This document shows positions 26,726 to 35,810 of a DNA stretch of 64,000 nucleotides, piece after piece. This stretch comes from CAVPOO01 sp963707015. GTDB taxonomy: Bacteria > Pseudomonadota > Gammaproteobacteria > Thiohalobacterales > Thiohalobacteraceae. The stretch spans positions 1-64,000 of the forward strand of contig CAVPOO010000012.1 of the NCBI GenBank assembly GCA_963707015.1. Reading direction: 5' to 3'. Made by a program: the position numbers and the translations under genes. Under the pieces are notes generated by a model that saw only the letters and a program-made list of their open reading frames with translations, was not told the DNA's origin and did not search any database. Positions within the stretch are counted from its first letter, which is position 1, and the number at the start of each line of letters is the position of its first letter.

Positions 26726-27096
26726 GAGTGCCAGTATTGTTTTTATAGCCACGGAATCCACGGAAAAACACGGAAAAATTCTAATGAATGTCACTGCTTT
26801 CCCGTCAACTCCGTCTCCATTATGCCCGCGAAGCAGGGTGCTCCCGGACTACCCAGAAAACGGGCATAAACGAGAAGGAATTCCCTTTTGCTTTGACTCG
26901 TGATTCGTCATGTCCTGCATCGCCTAAAGCGCCTGCTTTTGGTCCATAACCACCGTCGTCAGCTTTGCATCCGTGACGTTACTGCATCTCAATGCATCTT
27001 AACGCGACAACAATGAATGCATGTTCGTTCTTTCGGTGTTTTTCCGTGGATTCCGTGGCCATACTATACCGTCATCATCCGATTGAAAAAGCACGA
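26726..27096. repeat. MITE-like CCACGGAATCC element, copy B (long form)
   Basis: Left end GAGTGCCAGTATTG then TATAGCCACGGAATCCACGG; right arm TTTTTCCGTGGATTCCGTGG then GCCATACTATACCGTCATCA and TTGAAAAAGCAC. The arms are about 245 bp apart. The sequence next to the left arm (TCACTGCTTTCCCG, then CATTATGC) is related to that in copy A, so both long copies descend from one long form. It lies immediately before truC, ending 22 bases from its start. Confidence 0.8.
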
Positions 27097-27118
27097 GTGG
27101 CCGGAACGTTGCCGATAA

Positions 27119-27838
27119 ATGCAGATTCTTTTCCATGACGACTGGCTCGTTGCGGTCAACAAGCCGGCCGGCCTGCTGGTGCACCGCAGTGCCATCGACC
27201 GGTGCGAGACGCGTTTTGCCATGCAACTGCTGCGCGACCAGATTGGCCGGCGCGTCTATCCGCTGCATCGCCTCGACCGACCCACGTCCGGTGTGCTGCT
27301 GTTTGCCCTGGATACCGATACGGCGCGGCGCGTGAGCGGGCAGTTCAGCGGCGGCGGCGTGGATAAGACCTATCTTGCCGTGGTGCGCGGCTACACCGAT
27401 GACGCGGCGCTGATCGACTACCCCCTGCGGGAACGGCACGACCCGATGACCGATGCACGTGCCGACGCCGGCAAACCGGCGCAGCCCGCGCTGACCGCGT
27501 ACCGGCGGCTGGCCAGGATCGAGTTGGCCTGTCAGGTGGGACCTTATTCGAGTGCGCGCTATTCATTGCTCGAGGTCAAACCGAAGACGGGGCGCAAACA
27601 CCAGATCCGCCGTCACATGAAACACATCTTTCATCCGGTTGTAGGCGATACCACGCACGGCGATGGCAGACACAACCAGCTGTTTCGCGATCGCTTCGCC
27701 TGTCATCGGCTGCTGCTCGCCGCCACCCGACTGGCGTTGACCCATCCGCGCAGTGGCGAACGGCTGTGCATCGAGGCGCCGCTTGCCAGTGACTTCCGGC
27801 GCATCATCGACACGCTGGGTTGGAGCGGCGCGGCATAA
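27119..27838 (+). CDS. truC: tRNA pseudouridine(65) synthase
   Basis: A 239-residue RluA-family enzyme. The N-terminus ILFHDDWLVAVNKPAGLLVHRS and the catalytic motif HRLDRPTSGVLLFAL, with the nucleophilic Asp, match TruC, which isomerises U65 in tRNA acceptor-arm substrates. GRKHQIRRHMKHIFHPVVGDTTHGDG is the conserved second half. There is no S4 domain, as expected for TruC. The assignment over RluA or RluC rests on the LLVHRS and MQLLRDQIGRRVYPLHR segments. It stands between repeat copy B and the MgtC-like gene. Confidence 0.9.
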   Translation: MQILFHDDWLVAVNKPAGLLVHRSAIDRCETRFAMQLLRDQIGRRVYPLHRLDRPTSGVLLFALDTDTARRVSGQFSGGGVDKTYLAVVRGYTDDAALIDYPLRERHDPMTDARADAGKPAQPALTAYRRLARIELACQVGPYSSARYSLLEVKPKTGRKHQIRRHMKHIFHPVVGDTTHGDGRHNQLFRDRFACHRLLLAATRLALTHPRSGERLCIEAPLASDFRRIIDTLGWSGAA

Positions 27839-27972
27839 AGGCCGGCCACACAGCGAAACGGATGAGGCACGCCGTGCGGCGGTTGGAATGCCGGCCGATC
27901 TCGCAGTACAGTGTCACCTGTCAATTCAAAGCCTGTCTCCGCGAGCGGCGACCTTAGAGGTTAATAACGGGC

Positions 27973-29253
27973 ATGGATACTGAGACAGTGCAACTGGATG
28001 TGTTCTCCCGGTTTGGCGCGGCGCTGTTAATCGGCCTGCTGGTGGGGTTGCAGCGTGAGTTCGCAAGCCTGCAGCAACACGAGGAGGAAACCACCTTCGG
28101 GGGTACCCGGACCTTCGCGCTGCTGGGCCTGCTGGGATGCACGGCGGCCTTTGCGGCCGAGCGCACGGGGTCCGCGCTCGCCTTCGTCACCGTCGCAGGG
28201 ATCACCGGCGGCCTGATCCTGATCGCCTACTTTATGACGGCCCGCGCGGGCAGCATAGGCATGACGACGGAGGCGGCGGCGGTCGTCACGATGCTGGCCG
28301 GAGCGCTGTGTTTCTGGGGCGAACTGGCCCTGGCCGCGGCGCTGGGCGTGGCCACCACGGTGCTGCTGGCGATCAAATTGCAGACCCAGACGCTGGTGCG
28401 CAACATCACACGCGCGGACGTCTACGCGACGCTGACCTTCGCCGTGATCACGCTCATCGTTCTGCCGGTGCTGCCGCGCCACAGTTATGGGCCGCCGCCC
28501 TTCGACGTACTGGTGCCCTACAAGCTCTGGCTGATGGTCGTGTTCATCTCGGGTATCAGCTTCATGGGTTACCTGCTGATCAAGATTGTGGGGGCGCGGC
28601 GCGGGGTGGGCCTGACGGGGCTGCTGGGCGGACTGGCGTCGAGCACCGCCGTCACGCTCAGCTTCGCGCAGCGCAGCCGCGCGGTCGAGGGGTTCGCCCA
28701 CCCCTTTGCGCTGGCGATTCTGCTGGCGTGGAGCGTCATGTTCCTGCGTGTTATGGTCGAGGTGGCAGTGCTCAACCTGCCGCTCCTGCGTATCCTGTGG
28801 ATTCCCCTGACGGCCGCGCTCGCCGTGAGCCTGGCCTATTGCGTGTATCTTTATCGCGCCCAGTCGCTGGAGAAACAGAAAGAGCAGGACAGGTTCCAGA
28901 ACCCCTTCGAACTCGGGCCGGCGCTCAGCTTCGGTCTGCTGTATGCGGTGATTCTGCTGGCCGCCAACGCGGCCCGGCTTTACCTCGGCACGCAGGGAAT
29001 CTACCTCTCCAGCATCGCCTCGGGGCTGGTCGACGTCGATGCCATCACGCTGTCAATGGCGGAACTGAGCCGCGACGGTCACACGCTTGATCTGCACACG
29101 GCGGCGCGCGCCATCGTGCTGGCGGCCGCCTCGAACACCCTGGTCAAGGGCGGCATCGTACTCAGTACGGGCTCGGCGGCCCTGCGCAAGGTGATCCTGC
29201 CGGGCCTGCTGATGACGCTCGCGACCGCGATCGGCGTCGTGTTTATGCTCTAG
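27973..29253 (+). CDS. MgtC/SapB-like membrane protein with DUF4010 domain
   Basis: A 426-residue polytopic protein with about twelve helices. The N-terminal part (FGAALLIGLLVGLQRE, then GGTRTFALLGLLG) is the MgtC/SapB signature; the C-terminal two thirds, including GLLGGLASSTAVTLSFAQRSR and IASGLVDVDAITLSMAEL, is DUF4010. This two-domain form is common in environmental bacteria; a transport role is suspected but unproven. Its stop codon is the first three bases of a perfect inverted repeat (29251-29376). No partner gene is apparent. Confidence 0.88.
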   Translation: MDTETVQLDVFSRFGAALLIGLLVGLQREFASLQQHEEETTFGGTRTFALLGLLGCTAAFAAERTGSALAFVTVAGITGGLILIAYFMTARAGSIGMTTEAAAVVTMLAGALCFWGELALAAALGVATTVLLAIKLQTQTLVRNITRADVYATLTFAVITLIVLPVLPRHSYGPPPFDVLVPYKLWLMVVFISGISFMGYLLIKIVGARRGVGLTGLLGGLASSTAVTLSFAQRSRAVEGFAHPFALAILLAWSVMFLRVMVEVAVLNLPLLRILWIPLTAALAVSLAYCVYLYRAQSLEKQKEQDRFQNPFELGPALSFGLLYAVILLAANAARLYLGTQGIYLSSIASGLVDVDAITLSMAELSRDGHTLDLHTAARAIVLAAASNTLVKGGIVLSTGSAALRKVILPGLLMTLATAIGVVFML

Positions 29254-29376
29254 CCCGCATTTCTCACCGGGCGGCGATAGGGTCACATAATGCACTGAGG
29301 TAAGGAACAGAGTGCAGATCAGGGAAAAGACAGTGTGTAATCAGGCCGTGCCTATCCCGGTGAGAAATGCGGGCTA
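29251..29376. repeat. Small element with perfect 21-bp inverted ends
   Basis: The left end at 29251-29271 (TAGCCCGCATTTCTCACC plus GGG) is exactly inverted at 29356-29376, with 84 bases between. The left end includes the stop codon of the MgtC-like gene. No reading frame is inside. It could be a non-autonomous mobile element with terminal inverted repeats or a structured RNA end. The rest of the gap to frdC (29377-29594) holds no clear gene, although a partial frame is open there. Confidence 0.75.
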
Positions 29377-29594
29377 GCGTCCCGGATGGGGCAGGCGTTT
29401 TCCGTATGCCAGGGCAGGGGCGGGAACACCGCCGTCGCGAGAAGAACTGTCCAAGCCACGGTATTTACGCGACAATCGGCCACAGTGGCCAGCCCCGGGG
29501 TACCGACAGATTCAACCGACTGTCGAGCACCTCGACCGAAGGAAGGCCAGGCCGGGCGCGCCGTTGGGCCATCAAAGCAGAAGGAGGGTAAGCG

Positions 29595-30383
29595 TTGCAG
29601 ACTGGCAGTTCCAGAGCGATGGCCGCTAGCGGTCTCGCGGTCCGCGCGGGAAAGAGTCGCTGGCCCGCACGGCTCGACGTGCTGCAGAGTGCCAGCGGAC
29701 TCGCACTGGTGCTGTTTCTGTGGGGACACATGTTTTTTGTCGCCTCGATCCTGTTGGGGAAAGACGCCATGTGGGCCGTCACCCGGTTTTTCGAAGGCTA
29801 TTACCTCTTCGGTGAGGCGCACCCATGGATCGTGTCCGTCATCGTTGCCCTCGTGATCGCGCTGTTTGTCGGTCATGCCGTGCTGGCGCTACGCAAGGTG
29901 CCCGGCAGTTATCGGCAGTACCGGGAATTCCGCTCCCATATGAACGTCTTGCATCACGCCGACACGTCACTCTGGTTCTGGCAGGCGTTCACCGGTTTCG
30001 CGCTCTTGTTTCTGGCATCGCCGCATCTGTATGTGATGCTGAGCCAGGCGGACAGCATCGGACCTTACGGATCGAGTGACCGCGTCTGGAGCGACAGGAT
30101 GTGGGGCCTGTACGTGCTGCTGCTGCTGGCGGTTGAGTTTCACGGGGGGATCGGTTTGTATCGCCTGGCCGTGAAGTGGGGCTGGTTCGCGAATCACGAT
30201 CCACTTGCGGCACGCGTCAGGTTCAGGCGCCTCAAGTGGGCGATAACGAGCTTCTTTCTCGCGCTCGGATTTCTCACGCTCGCCGCCTATATCCGGATCG
30301 GCATCGAACACGCGGATCGCTACGGTGAGCCGTACGTACCGGCCTTCGTCCAGAAGATGCCGCCGCCGGGAGGCGGCCAGTGA
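29595..30383 (+). CDS. frdC: Fumarate reductase cytochrome b subunit (Wolinella type)
   Basis: A 262-residue dihaem membrane subunit with five helices. It aligns with Wolinella succinogenes FrdC with a one-residue offset: likely haem ligands His45 (WGHMFF), His94 (GHAVLALRKVP), His144 (PHLYVMLSQ) and His183 (EFHGGIGLYRL). Glu181, matching Wolinella Glu180 that carries protons across the membrane, is kept. The subunit would exchange electrons with the quinone pool. TTG 29595 is chosen because AAGGAGGG lies seven bases before it; ATG 29619 would lack this. frdA overlaps its end by four bases. Confidence 0.93.
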   Translation: MQTGSSRAMAASGLAVRAGKSRWPARLDVLQSASGLALVLFLWGHMFFVASILLGKDAMWAVTRFFEGYYLFGEAHPWIVSVIVALVIALFVGHAVLALRKVPGSYRQYREFRSHMNVLHHADTSLWFWQAFTGFALLFLASPHLYVMLSQADSIGPYGSSDRVWSDRMWGLYVLLLLAVEFHGGIGLYRLAVKWGWFANHDPLAARVRFRRLKWAITSFFLALGFLTLAAYIRIGIEHADRYGEPYVPAFVQKMPPPGGGQ

Positions 30384-32359
30384 AAATCGTCTTTACCGAC
30401 GTCCTGGTCATCGGCGGCGGGCTGGCGGGCCTGCGCATGGCCATCGGCGCGAAACGCCGTGGCCACGACGCACTGGTACTGTCGCTGGTGCCGGCCAAAC
30501 GCTCACACTCGGCCGCCGCGCAGGGCGGTATGCAGGCGAGTCTCGCCAACGTCATCAAGGGGGCCGGCGACAACGAAGACGTCCACTTCGAGGATACCGT
30601 GCGCGGCAGCGACTGGGGCGCCGACCAGGAGGTCGTGCGCCTGTTCGTGAACACGGCGCCCAAGGCGGTGCGCGAGCTGGCGGCCTGGGGGGTTCCCTGG
30701 AGCCGGGTGCGCGCGGGGGAGCGCGAGGTGGTAATCGACGGCCAGCGGGTCAGCATTAGCGAGCGTGCGCAGGCCCATGGACTGGTCGCGCAACGCCAGT
30801 TCGGCGGGACCAAGAAGTGGCGAACCTGTTATGTGTCCGACGGGACCGGGCATGCCATGCTGTTTGCGATGAGTGATCAGGCGATCGCAAACCGTATTCC
30901 CGTGCACGAACGGATGGAGGCCCTGGCGCTGATCCACGACGGCAGTCGCTGCTACGGCGCAGTGGTCCGCAACCTGATCACGGGGGAGCTGTGCGCTTAC
31001 GTGGCCAAGGCCACGGCCCTCGCCACCGGCGGTGCCGGTCGCCTGTATCGGACGACGACCAACGCGGTGATCTGCGAGGGCATGGGACATGGCATCGCGC
31101 TGGAAACCGGCGTTGCGCCGCTCGGCAACATGGAAGCGGTTCAGTTCCATCCCACGGGCATCTTTCCGGCGGGCATACTCGTCACCGAGGGATGCCGGGG
31201 TGATGGGGGTCTGCTGCTGGACGGTGACCGTCACCGCTTCATGCCCGACTATGAGCCGGAGAAACAGGAGCTCGCCTCGCGCGATGTGGTGTCCCGGCGA
31301 ATGGAACAGCATATTGCGGCGGGCAAGGGTGCGCGCTCGCGCTTCGGTGACCATGTGTGGCTCGATATCACCCTGCTCGGGCGCGCGCATATCGAAAAGA
31401 ACCTGCGCGAAGTGAAGGAGATCTGCGAGTATTTCCTCGGTATCGAGCCCTGGAAGGACCTGATTCCCGTGCGCCCGGCGCAGCATTACACCATGGGCGG
31501 CGTGCGCACCCGGCCGAGCGGCGAGAGCCCATACCTCAGGGGCCTGTTCGCCGCCGGCGAGTCCGCCTGCTGGGACATGCACGGCTTCAACCGCCTGGGG
31601 GGCAATTCGGTTGCGGAGACGGTTGTCGCCGGCATGGTCGTGGGCGAGTGCATCGCCGACTTCTGCGACGATGCCGGCAATGATCCCGATGTGCCCACCG
31701 GGCTGGTGCGCGACTTCCTGGCGCGCGAACAGGGCCGGCTCGATGCGCTCGTCAACAGCCGGGGTGAGGAGCGCGCCAGCGATCTGCGGCTGCAGATGCA
31801 GAGCATCATGACCGACAAGGTCGGCATCTTCCGCACCGGCGAGGGCCTCGACTCGGCGGTTGAGGAGTTGCAGAAGCTGCTGGACAGGAGCCGCCGCATC
31901 GGGCTTGCCGGCAAGACGCGCAGTGCCAATCCGGAGCTCGTCTCCGCCTACCGTCTGCAGCGCATGCTCAAAGTCGCACTCTGCGTCGCCTATGGGGCCC
32001 GGCAGCGCCGGGAGAGCCGGGGTGCGCACTACCGCGAAGACTACCCGCAACGCAACGACGCCGAGTGGCTGAAGCGCACGCTGGCCGTCTGGCAAAACGC
32101 CGATGACACCCTGCCCACGCTCAGCTACGAGACGCTCGATATCATGAGAATGGAGCTGCCGCCGGGATGGCGCGGCTACGGCGCCAAAGACTATATCGAT
32201 CATCCCGACACGCCGAAGCGTCAGGACGAACTCGCCCGGATCAGGGCCGGAATGCCGGATGCGGACCGCGTTGCCCTGCAGGCGGCGTGCATGCCTTACC
32301 AGCACCTGATTCCGGAGCGCTTCAGGGGCCGCAACGAACGCATTGACGAGGCGTTGTGA
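30380..32359 (+). CDS. frdA: Fumarate reductase flavoprotein subunit
   Basis: A 659-residue cytoplasmic catalytic subunit. It has the N-terminal dinucleotide fold (DVLVIGGGLAGLRMA), the covalent-FAD His motif (KRSHSAAAQGGMQASL), the substrate-site segments (QFHPTGIFPAGILVTEGCRGDGG, then RPAQHYTMGGVRTRP) and the helical end. It catalyses fumarate/succinate interconversion on the inner face of the membrane together with FrdB and FrdC. Sequence style and the C-A-B gene order match the epsilonproteobacterial enzyme and not the E. coli type. It overlaps frdC by four bases and frdB by one to four bases. Confidence 0.95.
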   Translation: MKIVFTDVLVIGGGLAGLRMAIGAKRRGHDALVLSLVPAKRSHSAAAQGGMQASLANVIKGAGDNEDVHFEDTVRGSDWGADQEVVRLFVNTAPKAVRELAAWGVPWSRVRAGEREVVIDGQRVSISERAQAHGLVAQRQFGGTKKWRTCYVSDGTGHAMLFAMSDQAIANRIPVHERMEALALIHDGSRCYGAVVRNLITGELCAYVAKATALATGGAGRLYRTTTNAVICEGMGHGIALETGVAPLGNMEAVQFHPTGIFPAGILVTEGCRGDGGLLLDGDRHRFMPDYEPEKQELASRDVVSRRMEQHIAAGKGARSRFGDHVWLDITLLGRAHIEKNLREVKEICEYFLGIEPWKDLIPVRPAQHYTMGGVRTRPSGESPYLRGLFAAGESACWDMHGFNRLGGNSVAETVVAGMVVGECIADFCDDAGNDPDVPTGLVRDFLAREQGRLDALVNSRGEERASDLRLQMQSIMTDKVGIFRTGEGLDSAVEELQKLLDRSRRIGLAGKTRSANPELVSAYRLQRMLKVALCVAYGARQRRESRGAHYREDYPQRNDAEWLKRTLAVWQNADDTLPTLSYETLDIMRMELPPGWRGYGAKDYIDHPDTPKRQDELARIRAGMPDADRVALQAACMPYQHLIPERFRGRNERIDEAL

Positions 32360-33105
32360 TGGCAGCGTCGAATGGCGAGTCAGGGTCGCGGCAGCTGAAG
32401 CTCAGCGTGCTGCGCTATGACCCGCAGCTGCCGGGCAGTGTACCGCGCATGCAGACCTACGAGATCAGCGACGCGCCCGGCATGACACTCTTCATTGCCT
32501 TGAATGAGATCCGCGACACCCAGGACCCGAGCCTGCAGTTTGACTTCGTGTGCCGCGCCGGCATCTGTGGCAGTTGCGGCATGCTGATCAATGGTCGTCC
32601 CGGGCTCGCATGCCGCACCCTGACCGGCAACCTCGGCAGCGAGATCACGCTGGCCCCGCTGCCGGTTTTCGAGCTGATCGGTGATCTGTCGGTGAACACC
32701 GGCAAGTGGATGCGCGCGATGAGCGAGCGGCTGGAGAGCTGGCTGCACATGCAGCAGGAGGAGCTCGATCTGCGGCGCCTGGAGCAGCGTATGGATCCAG
32801 ACCTTGCGGAACAGATCTACGAGCTGGATCGCTGCATCGAATGCGGCTGCTGTGTGGCCGGCTGTGGCACCCTGCGCATGCGGCCGGACTTTGTCGGCGC
32901 CGTGGGTCTGAACCGGCTCGCCAGGTTCCGGCTCGATCCCCGCGATGTGCGCACGGATGACGACTATTATGAGCTGATCGGGGATGACAACGGGGTCTTC
33001 GGCTGCATGTCCCTGCTGGGGTGCCAGGATGTCTGCCCCAAGCAGCTGCCTCTGCAGACTCAGATTGCATTCCTGCGCCGCAAGATGGCACGGGCCGGAT
33101 TCTAG
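32359..33105 (+). CDS. frdB: Fumarate reductase iron-sulfur subunit
   Basis: A 248-residue subunit with all cluster ligands: [2Fe-2S] in CRAGICGSCGML with a further Cys in GLACRTL, [4Fe-4S] in CIECGCCVAGC, and [3Fe-4S] in CMSLLGCQDVCP. The stretch MRPDFVGAVGLNRLARF through DDYYELIGDDNGVFGC is nearly the Wolinella sequence as I recall it. It passes electrons between FrdA and FrdC. The ATG at 32359 overlaps the frdA stop by one base; a GTG directly before it (32356) is an equally possible start. Confidence 0.95.
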   Translation: MAASNGESGSRQLKLSVLRYDPQLPGSVPRMQTYEISDAPGMTLFIALNEIRDTQDPSLQFDFVCRAGICGSCGMLINGRPGLACRTLTGNLGSEITLAPLPVFELIGDLSVNTGKWMRAMSERLESWLHMQQEELDLRRLEQRMDPDLAEQIYELDRCIECGCCVAGCGTLRMRPDFVGAVGLNRLARFRLDPRDVRTDDDYYELIGDDNGVFGCMSLLGCQDVCPKQLPLQTQIAFLRRKMARAGF

Positions 33106-33113
33106 CCCGTATC

Positions 33114-33250
33114 GCCTGTATTCTTAGTTGACAGCCACGGAATCCACGAAAACACACGGAAAAACTTCTAATGGGTATTTGTTCTTTCCGTGTTTTTCCG
33201 TGGATTCCGTGGCCATAGTATCCGTCGTTATCAGATTGAAAAAGGCACTC
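33114..33250. repeat. MITE-like CCACGGAATCC element, copy C (short form)
   Basis: Left arm AGCCACGGAATCCACG (from 33133), right arm TTTTTCCGTGGATTCCGTGG (33193-33212), followed by GCCATAGTATCCGTCGTTAT and ending near GGCACTC (33244-33250). It sits between frdB and the HDOD gene, which converge, and can fold into a long hairpin on either transcript. The left end is diverged. Confidence 0.8.
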
Positions 33251-33295
33251 GTAACGCATCGCCGCATTGCTGGCGGTGCGGCTGCGCGGTCGGTA

Positions 33296-34150
33296 TCAGG
33301 TAAACATCCTGGCGATTTCATCGGCCGACGCAAAGCGTGAGGCCACCAGCTCCGCCGTCTGCTCCCTGGGCAGACCGTAGTCCGTGTAGGCCGATTCGAT
33401 GAGCTGCTCGACACCGATATCTTCCTCCTCGCCGAGCAGCGCGACGAGACTGACCGCCGGCAGGGTCGCCATCTCAGCACCCCCGGTTCCGTGGTGTGCG
33501 CCGATCGCCTGGGCAATCCGCTCGGGGAACTGCCACTTGTCACACATCCACTTGGCTACCATGGCGTGATCCCAGGCAAAGGTCTCACGCTCCAGTGTCG
33601 CCAGATTGCCGCCGCCGCTGTGCCAGCAGGCGAGCACGGGGCCGTAGTCGTGCGCCCGGCAGCGCATGAGCACGGGGATAGCCATGTCCTGCAACAGCCC
33701 GGCGGTGAAACTTTCCGAGCGTGTCGATGGGTCAATCCGGTCCGCCAGACCCTTGGCGGTTGCCGCCCGACGGGTGGCGGTGTGCCAGAAGCGTCGTACG
33801 TCGAAGTCCGCGCCCTCGTGACAGGGCAGCACCTGGCGCACGGCGATCGAGATCAGCAGCGACTCGAGCTCGCCGCGACCCAGCAACGATACGGCATGAT
33901 CGACATTGCTCACCTTGTGCATCAGGGAAAAGGCGGCGGAGTTGACCGTCGTCAGCAGCCGCACCGAGAATCCCGGGTCGGCGGAGACCAGCGCGGCAAT
34001 ATCGGCGTCCGAGGCCTCATCGTCCCGCACCTTCTCGAGGGCCTTGAGGAGGAGGGCGGGAAAGCTGGGCAGCTCGTAATCACCCAGCACGGTCTGCAGC
34101 TCCTGGGCAGGATGCGTGGCTCGCCGGGTGAGGAATTGCATCAGGGACAC
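33296..34150 (-). CDS. HDOD-domain protein
   Basis: A 284-residue cytoplasmic protein. The HDOD domain runs from about residue 20 to 220: YELPSFPALLLKALEKVRDDEAS, then IAALVSADPGFSVRLLTTVNSAAFSL, then AVSLLGRGELESLLISIAV. HDOD proteins are catalytically inactive relatives of HD phosphohydrolases and take part in signalling, often with c-di-GMP or chemosensory proteins. The GTG start at 34150 gives MSLMQF; an ATG three codons later would also work. It lies six bases after the pentapeptide-channel gene on the same strand, so the two are likely co-transcribed. Confidence 0.88.
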   Translation of the reverse strand: MSLMQFLTRRATHPAQELQTVLGDYELPSFPALLLKALEKVRDDEASDADIAALVSADPGFSVRLLTTVNSAAFSLMHKVSNVDHAVSLLGRGELESLLISIAVRQVLPCHEGADFDVRRFWHTATRRAATAKGLADRIDPSTRSESFTAGLLQDMAIPVLMRCRAHDYGPVLACWHSGGGNLATLERETFAWDHAMVAKWMCDKWQFPERIAQAIGAHHGTGGAEMATLPAVSLVALLGEEEDIGVEQLIESAYTDYGLPREQTAELVASRFASADEIARMFT

Positions 34151-34156
34151 CCCGCT

Positions 34157-35230
34157 TCAGTCCGCGCGTCGCGCCATCTTGTTGGCAAAGATGCTCATCA
34201 GCCCACCCAGCATGACGTAGCCGATAACCACCTCGATCATGGCCAGTATCTGCGCCGCCACCGATGCGGGTACCACATCGCCATAACCCAGCGTGGTCAG
34301 CGTGACGACGCTGTAGTAGAAGGAGGACAGCACCGTGGGATGATCGCCATAGTCCACTGCCACGAATCCGAACAGGACCGCAAACAGGGTGACCTGCAGG
34401 ACGATCCAGGAGCCCCAGCGCAGGAAGCTGCGCCCACAGTCCGACGTGGCCCACCAGACCCAGTACAGCACCGCGTTGGCACGGCTCTGGACGCGAAATT
34501 CGTGCAGGTAATTCTGATCGACGATGGTTCGCCGGGTCAGGTAGGCGCCGGTGAAGTTGACCCCGTGCACGTCGGCCCCGACCCAGTTGGCCCGCGTATA
34601 GTCAAACAGCCCGCGCAGGCGCGCATGGCTCAAACGGGCATCGACAAAGGTGGCCCCGCCCACATTGCTCCCTTCCAGATCGGCCTCCTGGAGATTGCTC
34701 CTGGAAAGGTCGGCCTCGCGCAGGTCGGCCTCGCGCAGCCGCGCCTCGACCAGGCGTGCGGCACGCATGTCGACCCGCCGCAGGGTCGCTTTGGTGAAGG
34801 CGGCGGCTCTCAGGCTGGCGTCGAACAGTACGGCGTCAGTCAGATCGGCAGACTCGAAGCCGGTGTGGTCGGCGCGGCAGCTGCTCAGGTTGGCGCGCAC
34901 GAGATCGGCCGAGAGCAGCTCGCAGCCGGTCAGATCCGCCTCGAACAGAATCGCTCCGGTCAGTTTGGCCCCGACGAGCCTGGCATGAGACAGGTTGGCA
35001 CGGCTCAAGTTGGCGCCAGACAGGTCACATCCCGTGAGGTCGAGGCCCGAGAGGTCCTCCCCGATCAGATGCGCACCCCGCAGGACGCCCGTTCCCGTCT
35101 GCCTGTCGGGACTCTCGCCCGCGCGGGCGCGCGCCAGCCATTGCAGCGCGGCCGCGTGTGCTCCGGTATCGCTCGCTGACGGGGGGCAGGCCTTGTGGTC
35201 AATGCTGGCTGTCGCGTCCTGGCTAGACAC
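34157..35230 (-). CDS. Pentapeptide-repeat protein fused to a two-helix potassium-channel domain
   Basis: A 357-residue protein. Residues about 50-220 are pentapeptide repeats of the A(D/N)Lxx type (DLSGANLSRANLSHARLVGAK, READLREADLSRSNLQEADL), forming a right-handed quadrilateral beta helix. Two membrane helices follow (about 268-288 and 322-345) with a pore loop between them containing the selectivity filter TLTTLGYGD at 310-318. This is the Ion_trans_2 pore layout of simple K+ channels. The repeat domain would lie in the cytoplasm as a gating or docking module in place of the usual RCK domain. The HDOD gene follows directly. Confidence 0.88.
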   Translation of the reverse strand: MSSQDATASIDHKACPPSASDTGAHAAALQWLARARAGESPDRQTGTGVLRGAHLIGEDLSGLDLTGCDLSGANLSRANLSHARLVGAKLTGAILFEADLTGCELLSADLVRANLSSCRADHTGFESADLTDAVLFDASLRAAAFTKATLRRVDMRAARLVEARLREADLREADLSRSNLQEADLEGSNVGGATFVDARLSHARLRGLFDYTRANWVGADVHGVNFTGAYLTRRTIVDQNYLHEFRVQSRANAVLYWVWWATSDCGRSFLRWGSWIVLQVTLFAVLFGFVAVDYGDHPTVLSSFYYSVVTLTTLGYGDVVPASVAAQILAMIEVVIGYVMLGGLMSIFANKMARRAD

Positions 35231-35429
35231 GTTCGGTCCTTGCGTCGGGTGGGTATCCGACTCTACCCATCGGCGGGGCCGGGGCTATCTTGAGACGGGG
35301 CCGGGCCCCGGTTTTCACTGTGCAATGCCTTGCATAAGAGTGACTTCCGTTTGTCCAGCCCAAAACGGGCCAATGAAAGTCGCGCTGCCAGTCTTTGGTA
35401 CACTCTGCAAAAGTCTCGCGAGGTGATGC

Positions 35430-35810
35430 ATGGCGAAAAAGAAGACTGAGATCCAGCCGGCGGCAGCCGTCGAGGAGGCCATGAACCAGGTGCTTCAGGC
35501 GGAACGCGATGCCGAGCGGGCGATCGCCGACTGCGCACGCGAGGCGCAGGAAATTCTGACCGCGGCGCAGAAGCGTTCGCAGCGGGTATCCAGCCGCGCC
35601 GATGAGCGCATTACGCATGTCCAGGCACACTGGACAGACCGCGCCAGCCGAAAGATCAAGGCCATGGAACGTGCCGAGCGGATGCGCGAACGTGAGCAGT
35701 CTGACTACCAGCTGGATCAGGCCGCGCTCACCCACATCACCGAGAGCGTGGCGGTCTACCTGACGGGTCCTGACACGTCTGTGCCCGGCAGTGGACAGGA
35801 GCCCGAATGA
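35430..35810 (+). CDS. V/A-type ATPase peripheral-stalk subunit (G/H-like)
   Basis: A 126-residue protein, largely one long charged coiled coil (EEAMNQVLQAERDAERAIADC, then QEILTAAQKRSQRVSSRADERI). Such a protein at the head of a V/A-type ATPase operon is the G (or H) subunit that pairs with subunit E in the outer stalk. The sequence itself is too simple to prove this, so the call rests on the position. CGAGGTG precedes the ATG. It overlaps the next gene by four bases. Confidence 0.7.
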   Translation: MAKKKTEIQPAAAVEEAMNQVLQAERDAERAIADCAREAQEILTAAQKRSQRVSSRADERITHVQAHWTDRASRKIKAMERAERMREREQSDYQLDQAALTHITESVAVYLTGPDTSVPGSGQEPE

